In this document: positions 15,884 through 27,241 of the stretch, piece after piece
How the letters are laid out: each line of letters starts with the position of its first letter
Numbering within the stretch: the first letter of the stretch is position 1
Made by a program: the position numbers and the translations under genes
NCBI RefSeq assembly: GCF_023074055.1
Contig: NZ_JADPKR010000016.1
Span: forward strand, 1 to 64,000
Source: Bradyrhizobium sp. 141
GTDB taxonomy: Bacteria > Pseudomonadota > Alphaproteobacteria > Rhizobiales > Xanthobacteraceae
Direction of reading: 5' to 3'
Length of the DNA stretch: 64,000 nt
The notes under the pieces: generated by a model
The model's input: only the letters and a program-made list of their open reading frames with translations
Database searches by the model: none
What the model was told of the DNA's origin: nothing

Positions 15884-15963
15884 CGTCATTGCGAGCGTAG
15901 CGAAGCAATCCAGAATCTTTCCGCGGAGACAGTCTGGATTGCTTCGCTCCGCTCGCAATGACG
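15884..15963. repeat. Palindromic intergenic repeat, family C
   Basis: CGTCATTGCGAGCGTAGCGA ... TCGCTCCGCTCGCAATGACG with inner AGCAATCCAGA / TCTGGATTGCT arms forms one long hairpin. It is a very common rhizobial intergenic repeat as far as I recall. Confidence 0.88.
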
Positions 15964-16007
15964 CGTGGAGAGCGTGCGGCACTCATGCCCCAGCAAGACG
16001 TCGAAAC

Positions 16008-16036
16008 AAAAAAGGCCGCGCAGTGCGCGCGGCCTT
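16008..16036 (-). terminator. Rho-independent terminator of greA
   Basis: On the minus strand GGCCGCGC and GCGCGGCC form a stem followed by TTTTTT, 32 bases after the greA stop. Confidence 0.85.
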
Positions 16037-16067
16037 TCGAAACCTCATCACGTGCAGCGGCAAATCT

Positions 16068-16541
16068 TTACCGCCACTCCACCTTGGTGATCTCATACGC
16101 CTTGGCGCCGCCGGGTGCATTGACCTCGACGGTCGAGCCCTTCTTCTTGCCGATCAGCGCGCGCGCGAGCGGTGAGGTGATGGAGATGCGGCCCTTCTTG
16201 GCGTCGGCCTCGACCTCGCCGACAATCTGCCACACCGTCTTCTTCTCGGTGTCCTCGTCGACCAAGGTCACGGTAGCGCCGAACTTGATGGTGTCGCCGG
16301 ACAGTTTCGAGATGTCGATGATGTCGGCGCGCGCGAGCTTGTCCTCGAGCTCGGCGATGCGGCCTTCATTGTGGGACTGCTCTTCCTTCGCGGCATGATA
16401 TTCCGCGTTCTCCGACAGGTCTCCGTGCGAGCGCGCCTCGGCGATATGCTCGATGATCCGCGGACGGTCTTCCGACTGGCGCTTCTTCAATTCTTCCCCG
16501 AGCGCGACAAAGCCGGCCTGGGTCATCGGAACCTTTTCCAT
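16068..16541 (-). CDS. greA: Transcription elongation factor GreA
   Basis: A 157-residue GreA, which rescues backtracked RNA polymerase by stimulating transcript cleavage. The N-terminal coiled-coil contains the tip acidic residues in [16 protein letters not shown], and the C-terminal FKBP-like domain has [20 protein letters not shown] and [18 protein letters not shown]. Length and start ([10 protein letters not shown]) are standard. It lies 208 bases downstream of carB on the same strand and has its own terminator, a common rhizobial arrangement. Confidence 0.97.
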   Translation of the reverse strand: MEKVPMTQAGFVALGEELKKRQSEDRPRIIEHIAEARSHGDLSENAEYHAAKEEQSHNEGRIAELEDKLARADIIDISKLSGDTIKFGATVTLVDEDTEKKTVWQIVGEVEADAKKGRISITSPLARALIGKKKGSTVEVNAPGGAKAYEITKVEWR

Positions 16542-16749
16542 CTCTTCTCTCGTCCTTCAGCTGCGCGCCCCCCAAAGACCGAGGGCGCGGCAACCTTGAT
16601 TCGTCGGTATTCCCGGGGCTGAACACGCGCCCACCGGGAGTTATGTGGGTCTGGCGCCGGAACAGAACCACCACCTGGCCGGATCAGTTCCTCCGGCCAT
16701 TGTGGCTTCATTGCCAATCACTTAGCGGAAGCGTCGCCGCCGCTAGCGA

Positions 16750-20214
<3,465 letters not shown>

Positions 20215-20243
20215 CAACTCTCGCCGGACTGGAATTTGGGCAC

Positions 20244-20271
20244 AAAAAAAGGGCGCGCAGCTGCGCGTCCC
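20244..20271 (-). terminator. Minus-strand terminator upstream of carB
   Basis: GGGACGCGCAG and CTGCGCGCCC (one bulged A) form a stem followed by TTTTTTT on the minus strand, 30 bases before the carB ATG. It would end transcription coming from the tRNA-Cys-like gene at 20583. Confidence 0.65.
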
Positions 20272-20276
20272 TGTGG

Positions 20277-20582
20277 CCGAGAGCGCGGTGGTCGCCCTCG
20301 CGCGCGGGTGGGTCTTAGACCAGTTTTTGGGGCGGCGAAACCCCGAAAAACGCCCATCAACCGGCAATTTTGACCGGTTAGGGGAGGGGTGGGCTGCTTC
20401 GGGGGGCGGTCCGTCCGGGACGTCCGTCTACGCTTCCGCTGCGCTCCAGCTACGCCGGACACGCTTCGCCCCTTCGGGTCTTGCGTGGCTGCGCCACGCC
20501 CGGCTTCGCCCTTCGGGCTTCGCCGAGGCAGCCTTCGCACGATACGGCTTGCCTAGCCGAAGCTGGCGAAGCCAGCGAAGGC
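20277..20582. other. GC-rich repeat tract downstream of the tRNA-Cys-like gene
   Basis: No gene. The stretch 20400-20582 is a chain of short inverted motifs (GGCTTCGCC, GCCCTTCGGGC, GCTGGCGAAGCCAGC, GTGGCTGCGCCAC). I recall such CTTCGG/GCTTCG-rich tracts directly after tRNA genes in Bradyrhizobium. Confidence 0.5.
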
Positions 20583-20658
20583 TGGAGACCCGGCCTGGAT
20601 TTGAACCAGGATGTAGAGCGTTGCACCGCCCTCGCGTAGACGCTTCCGCCACCGGGCC
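20583..20658 (-). tRNA. tRNA-Cys-like gene (GCA) with aberrant anticodon arm
   Basis: Seventy-six bases fold as acceptor GGCCCGG/CCGGGTC, D stem GCG/CGC, T arm CCTGG TTCAAAT CCAGG, discriminator T and encoded CCA. U73 and a GCA triplet after T fit tRNA-Cys. Two things are abnormal: the anticodon stem AGGGC/GCTCT closes an 8-base loop (GGTGCAAC) instead of 7, and the D loop GAAGCGTCTA lacks the usual GG pair. It may be a pseudo-tRNA, a specialised variant or a minor tRNA-Cys. It lies between carB and the methyltransferase gene. Confidence 0.6.
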
Positions 20659-20712
20659 GCGGCGATCATGACCGATTGCAGTGCGGCAAGCTACAACGGC
20701 TAATTGTTATGC

Positions 20713-21414
20713 TTAACGAACCAGAGGCGGCCGCGCGACGAAGGTCATGCGCCAGCGATTGTGGCCGATATTGGTGTGGGCGCGCTGGACCGCGAATCCG
20801 GCCGCCCTCAGCTTGGCGGTGATCTCGTCCTCGCTGTAGCGCTGCAGTCCGATGCGCGTCCGCAGGTGACGGTAATCCGACAGCGCGGTGCTGATCAGCC
20901 CGATCAGCGCGTCCTTCAGGAAGCCGTGGCGCAGGCCGAAGCCGAGCAGCGCCATGACGTCCCTGAACATGCCGACATTGGGCTGGAGGATGTCTCCCAG
21001 CACCAGCTTGCCCGAGGGCTTCAGGATGCGGTGGATGTTGAGGAGCGCGGCATCGAGCTCGTCCGGCGCCATGTATTGCGCGACCGAGTTCATCACGACG
21101 AGATCGATCGACTGGTCCTGCATGTTGCGAACGTCGTCGAGCGAGCGGACGCGGATCTTGGTGTTCGGAGCAAACCGCGCGATCAGTCGGCCGCGCACGC
21201 CAGGCGCAGGCTCGGCAAGGATCAGCTTGCCGCAACCAGCGGCCACCTGGCTCGCCGACAGGGCCTCGCCGCAGGCATAGTCCAGCACCGTCGCGTCCGG
21301 CGAGGAGATGTAGCCGACGATGTCCCGCGCGATGATCTGGAAGTGCAAGTCGCGATGCAGCTTGCTGACATAGATCGTATGCGTGGAGTCGTAATAATCG
21401 ATCCAATCGTCCAT
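20713..21414 (-). CDS. Class I SAM-dependent methyltransferase
   Basis: A 233-residue Rossmann methyltransferase. The AdoMet-binding motif I is VLDYACGEALSASQVA, followed by the acidic end of strand 2 (LILAEPAP), IDLVVMNSVAQYM (motif IV/post-I region) and LHRILKPSGKLVLGDILQP (motif V). The substrate is not recognisable; the arrangement resembles small-molecule or lipid methyltransferases of the UbiE/DUF group. It is divergent from the Dps gene across 114 bases. Confidence 0.82.
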   Translation of the reverse strand: MDDWIDYYDSTHTIYVSKLHRDLHFQIIARDIVGYISSPDATVLDYACGEALSASQVAAGCGKLILAEPAPGVRGRLIARFAPNTKIRVRSLDDVRNMQDQSIDLVVMNSVAQYMAPDELDAALLNIHRILKPSGKLVLGDILQPNVGMFRDVMALLGFGLRHGFLKDALIGLISTALSDYRHLRTRIGLQRYSEDEITAKLRAAGFAVQRAHTNIGHNRWRMTFVARPPLVR

Positions 21415-21528
21415 GGTATTCGAGGGTCCCGGCCCAACGGTTCCGCCAAAGGAACCGGCGCTGTCCGCCTTGCGTTAGGGGTGCGACGGCGCGCCGTCAA
21501 TGTCCGCGTCCTAACAGGAAGGTCTCCC

Positions 21529-22053
21529 GTGAGCAAAACCAACAACAAGGTCTCCCCCGAGCTCGATACACCCACCGATCTGGCGCCCGACGGGGTGAAG
21601 AAGATTTCGGAGGCGCTCAACGTGCTTCTGGCCGACGCCTTCGCGCTGTATCTGAAGACCAAGAATTTCCATTGGCACATCAGCGGGCGGCACTTCCGGG
21701 ACTACCATCTGCTGCTCGACGAGCAGTCGGACCAGATCTTCGCCACCACCGACCAGCTTGCCGAGCGCGTGCGCAAGATCGGCGGCACCACGCTGAAGTC
21801 GATCGGCCAGGTCGCAAAGCTCCAGACCATCAAGGACAACAACGAGGACTATGTCCCGCCCCGCGAGATGTTGCGCGAGCTGATGCAGGACAACAAGCAC
21901 GTCGCCGCTGCGATGCGCAAAGCGCACGACGTTTGCGACGACGCCGGCGATGTCGCCAGCGCCAGCATCCTGGAAAATTTCATCGACGAGACCGAGCGCC
22001 GCACCTGGTTCCTGTTCGAAGCCACCCGCCAGGAAGGCGGCAACGAGGCGTAG
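21529..22053 (+). CDS. dps: Dps-family DNA-binding ferritin-like protein
   Basis: A 174-residue Dps protein, a dodecameric mini-ferritin that oxidises and stores iron and shields DNA in starvation or oxidative stress. The inter-subunit ferroxidase residues are in KNFHWHISGRHFRDYHLLLD and EQSD. The Lys-containing N-terminal tail (MSKTNNKVSPELD) is short. The GTG at 21529 has AGGAAGG about 7 bases upstream; the frame is open much further upstream but without family similarity. Confidence 0.93.
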   Translation: MSKTNNKVSPELDTPTDLAPDGVKKISEALNVLLADAFALYLKTKNFHWHISGRHFRDYHLLLDEQSDQIFATTDQLAERVRKIGGTTLKSIGQVAKLQTIKDNNEDYVPPREMLRELMQDNKHVAAAMRKAHDVCDDAGDVASASILENFIDETERRTWFLFEATRQEGGNEA

Positions 22054-22066
22054 CCCGGTAATTCTT

Positions 22067-22147
22067 GTAGGGTGGGCAAAGCGAAGCGTGCCCACCAACT
22101 GGGAGTGGTGGGCACGGCGCGCAAGAGCGCGCCTTTGCCCACCCTAC
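22067..22147. repeat. Palindromic intergenic repeat, family B, copy 1
   Basis: GTAGGGTGGGCAAAGCGAAG ... GCCTTTGCCCACCCTACG with inner CGTGCCCACC / GGTGGGCACG arms. Other copies lie at 33525-33615 and 50908-50995. Confidence 0.9.
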
Positions 22148-22163
22148 GCACCTGCGCTTTTGT

Positions 22164-22685
22164 CTACCGCCACAGCCTCATCATCGCCCCGTGCTTCCCC
22201 GTCACCGGATCGGCCGGCGGCAGCGCCACTTGCGGAATCGTCTTCAGCGCCTTGGCATGGTTGTCCGGCGTTGCCCTTGTGATCTCCATCTTCGCGCCCG
22301 GCGGATAGGCCCCGATCACGCAGAAATCATCGCTCGCCTGGATGCATTGATGCCCTGTGCCGGCGGGCAGGATCGCGACGTCGCCGGCCTTGATCTGTAG
22401 CTCCTGGCCGTGATCGCCGCCGAAGCGAACCCGTGCACTTCCGCGCGCGACGCCAAGCACCTCATGCACCGTCGCGTGATAATGCAGATAGTCGAACACG
22501 CCGTTGCGCCAGGTGCCGCCCCAGCCATTCGCTTCGAACAGATTTTCGATGGTCGCTTCCGGCTGCTTCGGATCGAGCTTCACCGCGCCCTGGTAGACCA
22601 GAAACGGACGGATGTTGTTCGGCACGAGCCCGTCATCCTCGAACACGATGGCAAGCGGCTCGGCATTGTCGCGGACGACGGACAT
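22164..22685 (-). CDS. Cupin-domain protein
   Basis: A 173-residue single-cupin protein. Cupin motif 1 is visible as YHATVHEVLGVARGSARVRFGG (His-x3-His..Glu..Gly, first bases only) and motif 2 as GDVAILPAGTGHQCI. Such small beta-barrels bind a metal and act as isomerases, dioxygenases or ligand sensors. The extended N-terminus (NNIRPFLVYQGAVKLDPKQP) marks a conserved subgroup of uncharacterised rhizobial cupins. It is transcribed in the same direction as carA but is downstream of it by a 215-bp repeat-filled gap, hence probably independent. Confidence 0.85.
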   Translation of the reverse strand: MSVVRDNAEPLAIVFEDDGLVPNNIRPFLVYQGAVKLDPKQPEATIENLFEANGWGGTWRNGVFDYLHYHATVHEVLGVARGSARVRFGGDHGQELQIKAGDVAILPAGTGHQCIQASDDFCVIGAYPPGAKMEITRATPDNHAKALKTIPQVALPPADPVTGKHGAMMRLWR

Positions 22686-22752
22686 GATGGGGCTCCGGCT
22701 GCAAAACGACAGCGGGACAACATTCTATCTTGCGGAGGTGTTCCTCGACGGG

Positions 22753-22892
22753 TCTCGTGTCCCGGACGCGCTGCAGCGTGCAACGCTACCGCGCAGAGCC
22801 GGGAGCCAGAGAGAGCCGCAGGCTAGGCCCCGGTTCAGCAGTGCATCACGACGCGAAGCGCGGCGCGCTGCACTGCGCCCGGGGCACGAGAG
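22753..22892. repeat. Palindromic intergenic repeat, family E, copy 2
   Basis: CTCGTGTCCCGGACGCGCTG ... GCGCCCGGGGCACGAG with inner AGAGCCGGG / CCCCGGTT arms, as at 15694. It ends just before the carA stop codon. Confidence 0.82.
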
Positions 22893-22900
22893 CGCGCGTC

Positions 22901-24091
22901 TTACGCGCTCTTCTTCTGCCGCATCAGATCGGCGAAGCGCTGGAACAGATAGTGCGAGTCGCGCGGGCCGGGTGAGGCCTCGGGGTGGTACTGCACCGAG
23001 AACACCGGCTTGCCGTCGAGCTGGATGCCGCAATTGGAGCCGTCGAACAGCGAGATGTGGGTCTGCGTCGCGCCCTTCGGCAGCGTCGCTTCGTCCACGG
23101 CAAAGCCGTGGTTCATCGAGGTGATCTCGACCTTGCCGGTGGTCTCGTCCTTCACCGGGTGGTTGGCGCCGTGATGGCCCTGATGCATCTTCTTGGTCTT
23201 GGCGCCGACGGCAAGGCCAAGCATCTGGTGGCCGAGGCAGATGCCGAAGGTCGGCGTGCCCGACTTGATCACGTCCCGGATCACAGGCACGGCATATTTT
23301 CCGGTCGCAGCCGGATCGCCCGGACCGTTCGACAGGAACACGCCGTCCGGCTTCATCGCCAAGATGTCTTCGGACGAGGTCGTTGCCGGCACCACCGTCA
23401 CCTTGCAGCCGACGCCGGCGAGCAGGCGCAAAATGTTGCGCTTGATGCCGTAGTCGATGGCGACGACGTTGAATTCCGGCTTGTCCTGACGGCCAAAGCC
23501 CTTGTCCCACAGCCAGGGCGTCTCGTCCCAGGTGAAACGCTGGCCCGAGGTGACCATCGGCACGAGGTCCATGCCCTCGAGGCCCGGCCATTCGCGCGCT
23601 TCTTCCTTCAGCCCATGCAGGTCGAACTCGCCGTGCTTCGCGTGCGCGATCACGGCGTTGGGCATGCCCTTGCTGCGGATCAGCGCGGTCAGGGCGCGGG
23701 TGTCGATGCCGGAGAGGCCGATGATGCCGCGCGCCTTCAGCCACTGGTCGAGATGCTTGGTGGCGCGGTAGTTCGAGGGATCGGTCATCGCGGTGCGCAG
23801 GATCACGCCGCGCGCACCCGGCGTCGCCGCCATGTTCACCGTCTCGATGTCGTCCTCGTTGGTGCCGACATTGCCGATATGCGGGAAAGTGAAGGTGATG
23901 AGCTGGCCGGCATAGGAGGGATCGGTGAGGATTTCCTCATAGCCGGTCATCGCGGTGTTGAAGCAGACTTCACCGACGGCGTGGCCTTCGGCGCCGAGAC
24001 CAAAGCCTTCGAGCACCGTGCCGTCGGCAAGCACGAGGAGCGCGGTCGGTTTGTGGTCCGGCCAGGCGGGATCGTTGTCATGTTGTGTCAT
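22901..24091 (-). CDS. carA: Carbamoyl-phosphate synthase small subunit
   Basis: A 396-residue glutamine amidotransferase subunit that hydrolyses glutamine and channels ammonia to CarB. The N-terminal CarA domain has GEVCFNTAMTGYEEILTDPS; the class I amidotransferase domain has the nucleophile in FGICLGHQMLGLA and the His-Glu pair in VQYHPEASPGP. Length is normal. It is on the same strand as carB but separated by the cupin, Dps, methyltransferase and tRNA-Cys-like genes, the usual split arrangement in this group. Confidence 0.98.
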   Translation of the reverse strand: MTQHDNDPAWPDHKPTALLVLADGTVLEGFGLGAEGHAVGEVCFNTAMTGYEEILTDPSYAGQLITFTFPHIGNVGTNEDDIETVNMAATPGARGVILRTAMTDPSNYRATKHLDQWLKARGIIGLSGIDTRALTALIRSKGMPNAVIAHAKHGEFDLHGLKEEAREWPGLEGMDLVPMVTSGQRFTWDETPWLWDKGFGRQDKPEFNVVAIDYGIKRNILRLLAGVGCKVTVVPATTSSEDILAMKPDGVFLSNGPGDPAATGKYAVPVIRDVIKSGTPTFGICLGHQMLGLAVGAKTKKMHQGHHGANHPVKDETTGKVEITSMNHGFAVDEATLPKGATQTHISLFDGSNCGIQLDGKPVFSVQYHPEASPGPRDSHYLFQRFADLMRQKKSA

Positions 24092-24237
24092 GAGCGCGTT
24101 TCATAGTCCCCGCGGACGCCGCCGTCAAAGCGGGAGAAGCGCGATTCACATGCGTTTTTGCATATTTGACAGCCCGTCTCCGGCACTTAAGCTCGACCGC
24201 ACAATTTCCGGCAATTTCCTGGGCTTGCGAGGCAATA

Positions 24238-24966
24238 ATGGACCAGACCATCCCGATTGTGCTGGTTCCGGGGCTGGCCTCCTCGGCTCGGATCTATATT
24301 CCTGTGATTCCGGCGCTATGGCGGTTCGGCCCGGTGATGATTGCCAACCATATCCGCGACGACAGCATGGCGGCGATCGCCCGCCGGGTGCTGGCCGAGG
24401 CGCCGCCGCGCTTCGCGCTCGCCGGCCATTCGATGGGCGGCTACATCGCGCTCGAGATCATGCGCCAGGCGCCCGAGCGGGTGGCAAGGCTCGCGCTGAT
24501 CAACACCCAGGCCCGGCCCGATACGGCCGAGACGACCGCGCGCCGCCGCGGCCTGATGGAGCGCGCCCGACGCGGCGAGCTCCGCGCCGTCCGCGAGGAA
24601 GGTTTTCCGGAGCTCGTGCATCCGTCGCGGCGGGATGATGCCGATATTCTCAAGCTCGTGCATGCGCAGGATGAGGATGTCGGCGTCGAGGGCTATCTGC
24701 GGCAGCAGACCGCAATCATCGCACGGGTGGATTCGCGCCCGACGCTGTCGGCCATCAAGTGCCCGACACTGGTGCTGACGGCCGATGCCGACAACACCAT
24801 TCCGAATGCGTTCTCGAAGGAGATGGCCGAGGGCATCGCCGGCGCGAGGCTCGTGGTCCTCGAGCGCTGCGGACACCTGCCGCAAGCCGAGCAGCCGGAA
24901 GCGACACTGCGCGCGCTGTCCGAATGGCTCGGAACCGAGGTTGTCTCGGGGGCGCGGACGGCCTAG
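24238..24966 (+). CDS. Alpha/beta hydrolase
   Basis: A 242-residue alpha/beta-hydrolase-fold protein. The nucleophile elbow is LAGHSMGGYIA (Ser), preceded by an oxyanion-hole segment VLVPGLASSARIY; the acid is probably in VLTADADNTIPN and the catalytic His in LERCGHLPQAEQPE. No substrate can be inferred. It runs in the same direction as GatB/YqeY with a 33-bp gap, so the two may be co-transcribed. ATG 24238 is the family start; an upstream in-frame start adds unrelated residues. Confidence 0.88.
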   Translation: MDQTIPIVLVPGLASSARIYIPVIPALWRFGPVMIANHIRDDSMAAIARRVLAEAPPRFALAGHSMGGYIALEIMRQAPERVARLALINTQARPDTAETTARRRGLMERARRGELRAVREEGFPELVHPSRRDDADILKLVHAQDEDVGVEGYLRQQTAIIARVDSRPTLSAIKCPTLVLTADADNTIPNAFSKEMAEGIAGARLVVLERCGHLPQAEQPEATLRALSEWLGTEVVSGARTA

Positions 24967-24999
24967 ATCAGGCGTCGGATATTCGAAGGGATCACGATC

Positions 25000-25455
25000 A
25001 TGCTGCGCGACGACATCAACAATGCGGTCAAGGAGGCCATGAAGGCCAAGGACGAGCGCAAGCTGTCCACGCTGCGCATGGTCAACTCGACCATCAAGAA
25101 CGCCGACATCGACGCCCGCGGCAACGGCAAGCCGCCGCTGTCGGACGCCGACCTGCTCGGCGTCTTTCAAAAGATGATCAAGCAGCGCCAGGAGTCGGTC
25201 GAGCTCTACGAAAAAGGCGGCCGCGCCGAGCTCGCCGCCCAGGAGCGCGAGGAGATCGCGGTGATCTCGGCTTATTTGCCGAAGCAGATGGCCGACGACG
25301 AGGTCAAGAAGGCGATCGCGGACGCGATCGGCGAGACCGGCGCGGCCGGCATGAAGGACATGGGCAAGGTGATCGCGGTGCTGCGCGCGAAGTACGCGGG
25401 CCAGATGGATTTCGGCAAGGCCAGCGGCCTCGTGAAGGCCGCACTGTCTGGCTAG
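25000..25455 (+). CDS. GatB/YqeY domain protein
   Basis: A 151-residue YqeY-type protein, related to the tRNA-binding C-terminal domain of the GatB amidotransferase subunit. It begins MLRDDINNAVKEAMKAKDER and has KLSTLRMVNSTIKNADID, ISAYLPKQMADDEVKKAIAD and the MDFGKASGLVKAALSG ending, all typical. Its molecular role is unsettled, but it is normally found between carA and dnaG in rhizobia. Here dnaG lies 15 kb away. Confidence 0.93.
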   Translation: MLRDDINNAVKEAMKAKDERKLSTLRMVNSTIKNADIDARGNGKPPLSDADLLGVFQKMIKQRQESVELYEKGGRAELAAQEREEIAVISAYLPKQMADDEVKKAIADAIGETGAAGMKDMGKVIAVLRAKYAGQMDFGKASGLVKAALSG

Positions 25456-25464
25456 CGCTGTGTT

Positions 25465-25875
25465 ACCCTCCCCTGGAGGGCAGGGCTATCGCATATGGAT
25501 TTCACGAGGACCGCGGGCTTGCTCCGCCTCTCCCGCTTGCGGGAGAGGCCGACGCGCTCGCAGAGCGCGGCGGGTGAGGGTTCTCACCACTCGGGGACAT
25601 CCTCCGCAATTCTCAACAATCCCAATGCGGAGACAGCCCCCACCCCAGCCCTCCCCCGCAAGCGGGAGAGGGAGCCGACTGCCAATGCCGCCGCATCCTG
25701 CACACCATATGCGATTGCCCTGCCCTGGAGGGGGAGGGTCGATCGCGCGGAGCGCGAGCGGGGTGGGGTGATCCCTCCACTCGGGCACCGATCGTGTGGA
25801 GAGACTGTCACCCCACCTCGGTTCGCATTGCGCTTCGCTTCATGCGAACCGATCCTCCCCCTCCAGGGGAGGATG
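25465..25875. repeat. Nested palindromic repeat region
   Basis: Several long inverted repeats are nested. The outer arms ACCCTCCCCTGGAGGGCAGG (25466) and CTGCCCTGGAGGGGGAGGGT (25721), each with an inverse partner including GCTATCGCATATG / CATATGCGATTGC, enclose a family G unit (CTCTCCCGCTTGCGGGAGAG at 25531 and its inverse at 25661). A further arm CTCCCCCTCCAGGGGAGGA ends at 25873. There is no gene in 25456-25939. Confidence 0.8.
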
Positions 25876-25939
25876 GCACCTTTGTCGCGGCTACGATCCA
25901 GTCTACTCTCTCCCGACAGAAACAATCGGGAGGCAACCG

Positions 25940-27079
25940 ATGACCGGCGCCATCAAACCGTTCCGTATCGCCATCAGCGACGACATCCTCTCCGACCTCA
26001 AATCACGTCTCGCCCGCACGCGCTGGCCGGAGGCGGAGCTGGTTGACGACTGGAGCCAGGGCACGCCGCTGAAATGGATCCGGGAGATCTGCACGTTCTG
26101 GGCTGATGGCTACGACTGGCGTGCGCGCGAGGCAAAGCTCAACCGCTTCGAGCAGTTCACGACCGAGATCGACGGGCTCGACATCCACTTCATCCACGTC
26201 CGTTCGAAAGAGCCGTCCGCGCTGCCGCTGATCATCACCCATGGCTGGCCCGGCTCGATCGTCGAATTCCAGAAGGTGATCGCGCCATTGGTCGATCCCG
26301 CCGCGCATGGCGGCAATGCCGCGGATGCGTTTCATGTCATCTGTCCCTCGCTGCCGGGCTTCGGCTTTTCGGCCAAACCCAAGGCGACCGGCTGGGGCGT
26401 CGATCGCATCGCCGCGACCTGGGCCAAGCTGATGGACCGGCTCGGCTATATCAGTTACGGCGCGCAAGGCGGCGATTGGGGTTCGGCGGTGACGACGTCG
26501 CTCGGCGCGCAGGATGCGGCGCACTGCGCCGGCATCCACATCACGCTCGCCTTCAACGCGGCACCAAAGGTCGAGGGCGAGCCGACGGTGGAAGAGAAGC
26601 GCGCGCTTGCCGGCCTCAAGCACTATGTCGATCTCGACTCCGGTTACTCCAAGCAGCAGGCGACACGGCCGCAGACGCTCGGCTATGGCCTGACGGATTC
26701 GCCGAGCGGGCAGGCGGCCTGGATCCTGGAAAAATTCTGGGCCTGGACCGATTGCAACGGTCATCCGGAAAATATCTTCGCCCGCGACGAGCTGCTCGAC
26801 AACGTCATGCTCTACTGGGCGACGGCGACGGCGACCTCCTCGGCGCGGCTTTACTGGGAGAGCTTTGGCAAGCGCCGCACCACGCCGGTGGTCAAGGTGC
26901 CGACGGGTGTCGCCGCCTTCCCCAAGGAGATCATCACGCCGGTGCGGCGCTGGATGGAGCCGAACTTCCACAACATCACGCATTGGAGCGAGATGGAGAA
27001 GGGCGGCCATTTCGCCGCGTTCGAGCAGCCGGAACTGTTTGTGCGCGATGTCAGGAAGTTCTTTGCGACGGTGCGGTAA
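25940..27079 (+). CDS. Epoxide hydrolase family protein
   Basis: A 379-residue alpha/beta hydrolase with the N-terminal epoxide-hydrolase (EHN) domain (PFRIAISDDILSDLKSRLAR, RWPEAELVDDWSQGTPL). The oxyanion motif is ITHGWPGS, the nucleophile Asp lies in QGGDWGSAVTTSL, a cap domain follows, and the catalytic His is in EKGGHFAAFEQPELF. It resembles microsomal-type epoxide hydrolases. ATG 25940 has GGGAGG upstream. The neighbouring acyl-CoA synthetase suggests use of hydrophobic or aromatic carbon sources, but that is inference. Confidence 0.92.
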   Translation: MTGAIKPFRIAISDDILSDLKSRLARTRWPEAELVDDWSQGTPLKWIREICTFWADGYDWRAREAKLNRFEQFTTEIDGLDIHFIHVRSKEPSALPLIITHGWPGSIVEFQKVIAPLVDPAAHGGNAADAFHVICPSLPGFGFSAKPKATGWGVDRIAATWAKLMDRLGYISYGAQGGDWGSAVTTSLGAQDAAHCAGIHITLAFNAAPKVEGEPTVEEKRALAGLKHYVDLDSGYSKQQATRPQTLGYGLTDSPSGQAAWILEKFWAWTDCNGHPENIFARDELLDNVMLYWATATATSSARLYWESFGKRRTTPVVKVPTGVAAFPKEIITPVRRWMEPNFHNITHWSEMEKGGHFAAFEQPELFVRDVRKFFATVR

Positions 27080-27088
27080 TGTTGCTGT

Positions 27089-27165
27089 CATTCCGGGGCG
27101 CCCGAAGGGCGAACCCGGAATCTCGAGATTCCGGGTTCGATGCTCCGCATCGCCCCGGAATGACG
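27089..27165. repeat. Palindromic intergenic repeat, family D, copy 1
   Basis: GTCATTCCGGGGCGCCCGAA ... CGCCCCGGAATGAC with inner ACCCGGAATCTCGAGATTCCGGGT, a perfect palindrome. Copy 2 is at 49796-49925. Confidence 0.9.
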
Positions 27166-27241
27166 TCGAAGGGCTTGTCGCGTGCGTTCGCGGCCTTAGA
27201 CTGGGCGGCAACAACAAGACATCGGGAAGACGACCAGGCCC

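Noticed and set aside
25465..25875. CRISPR array
   Set aside because: The repeats are inverted and of different length with no regular spacing or direct-repeat unit; no cas genes are near.
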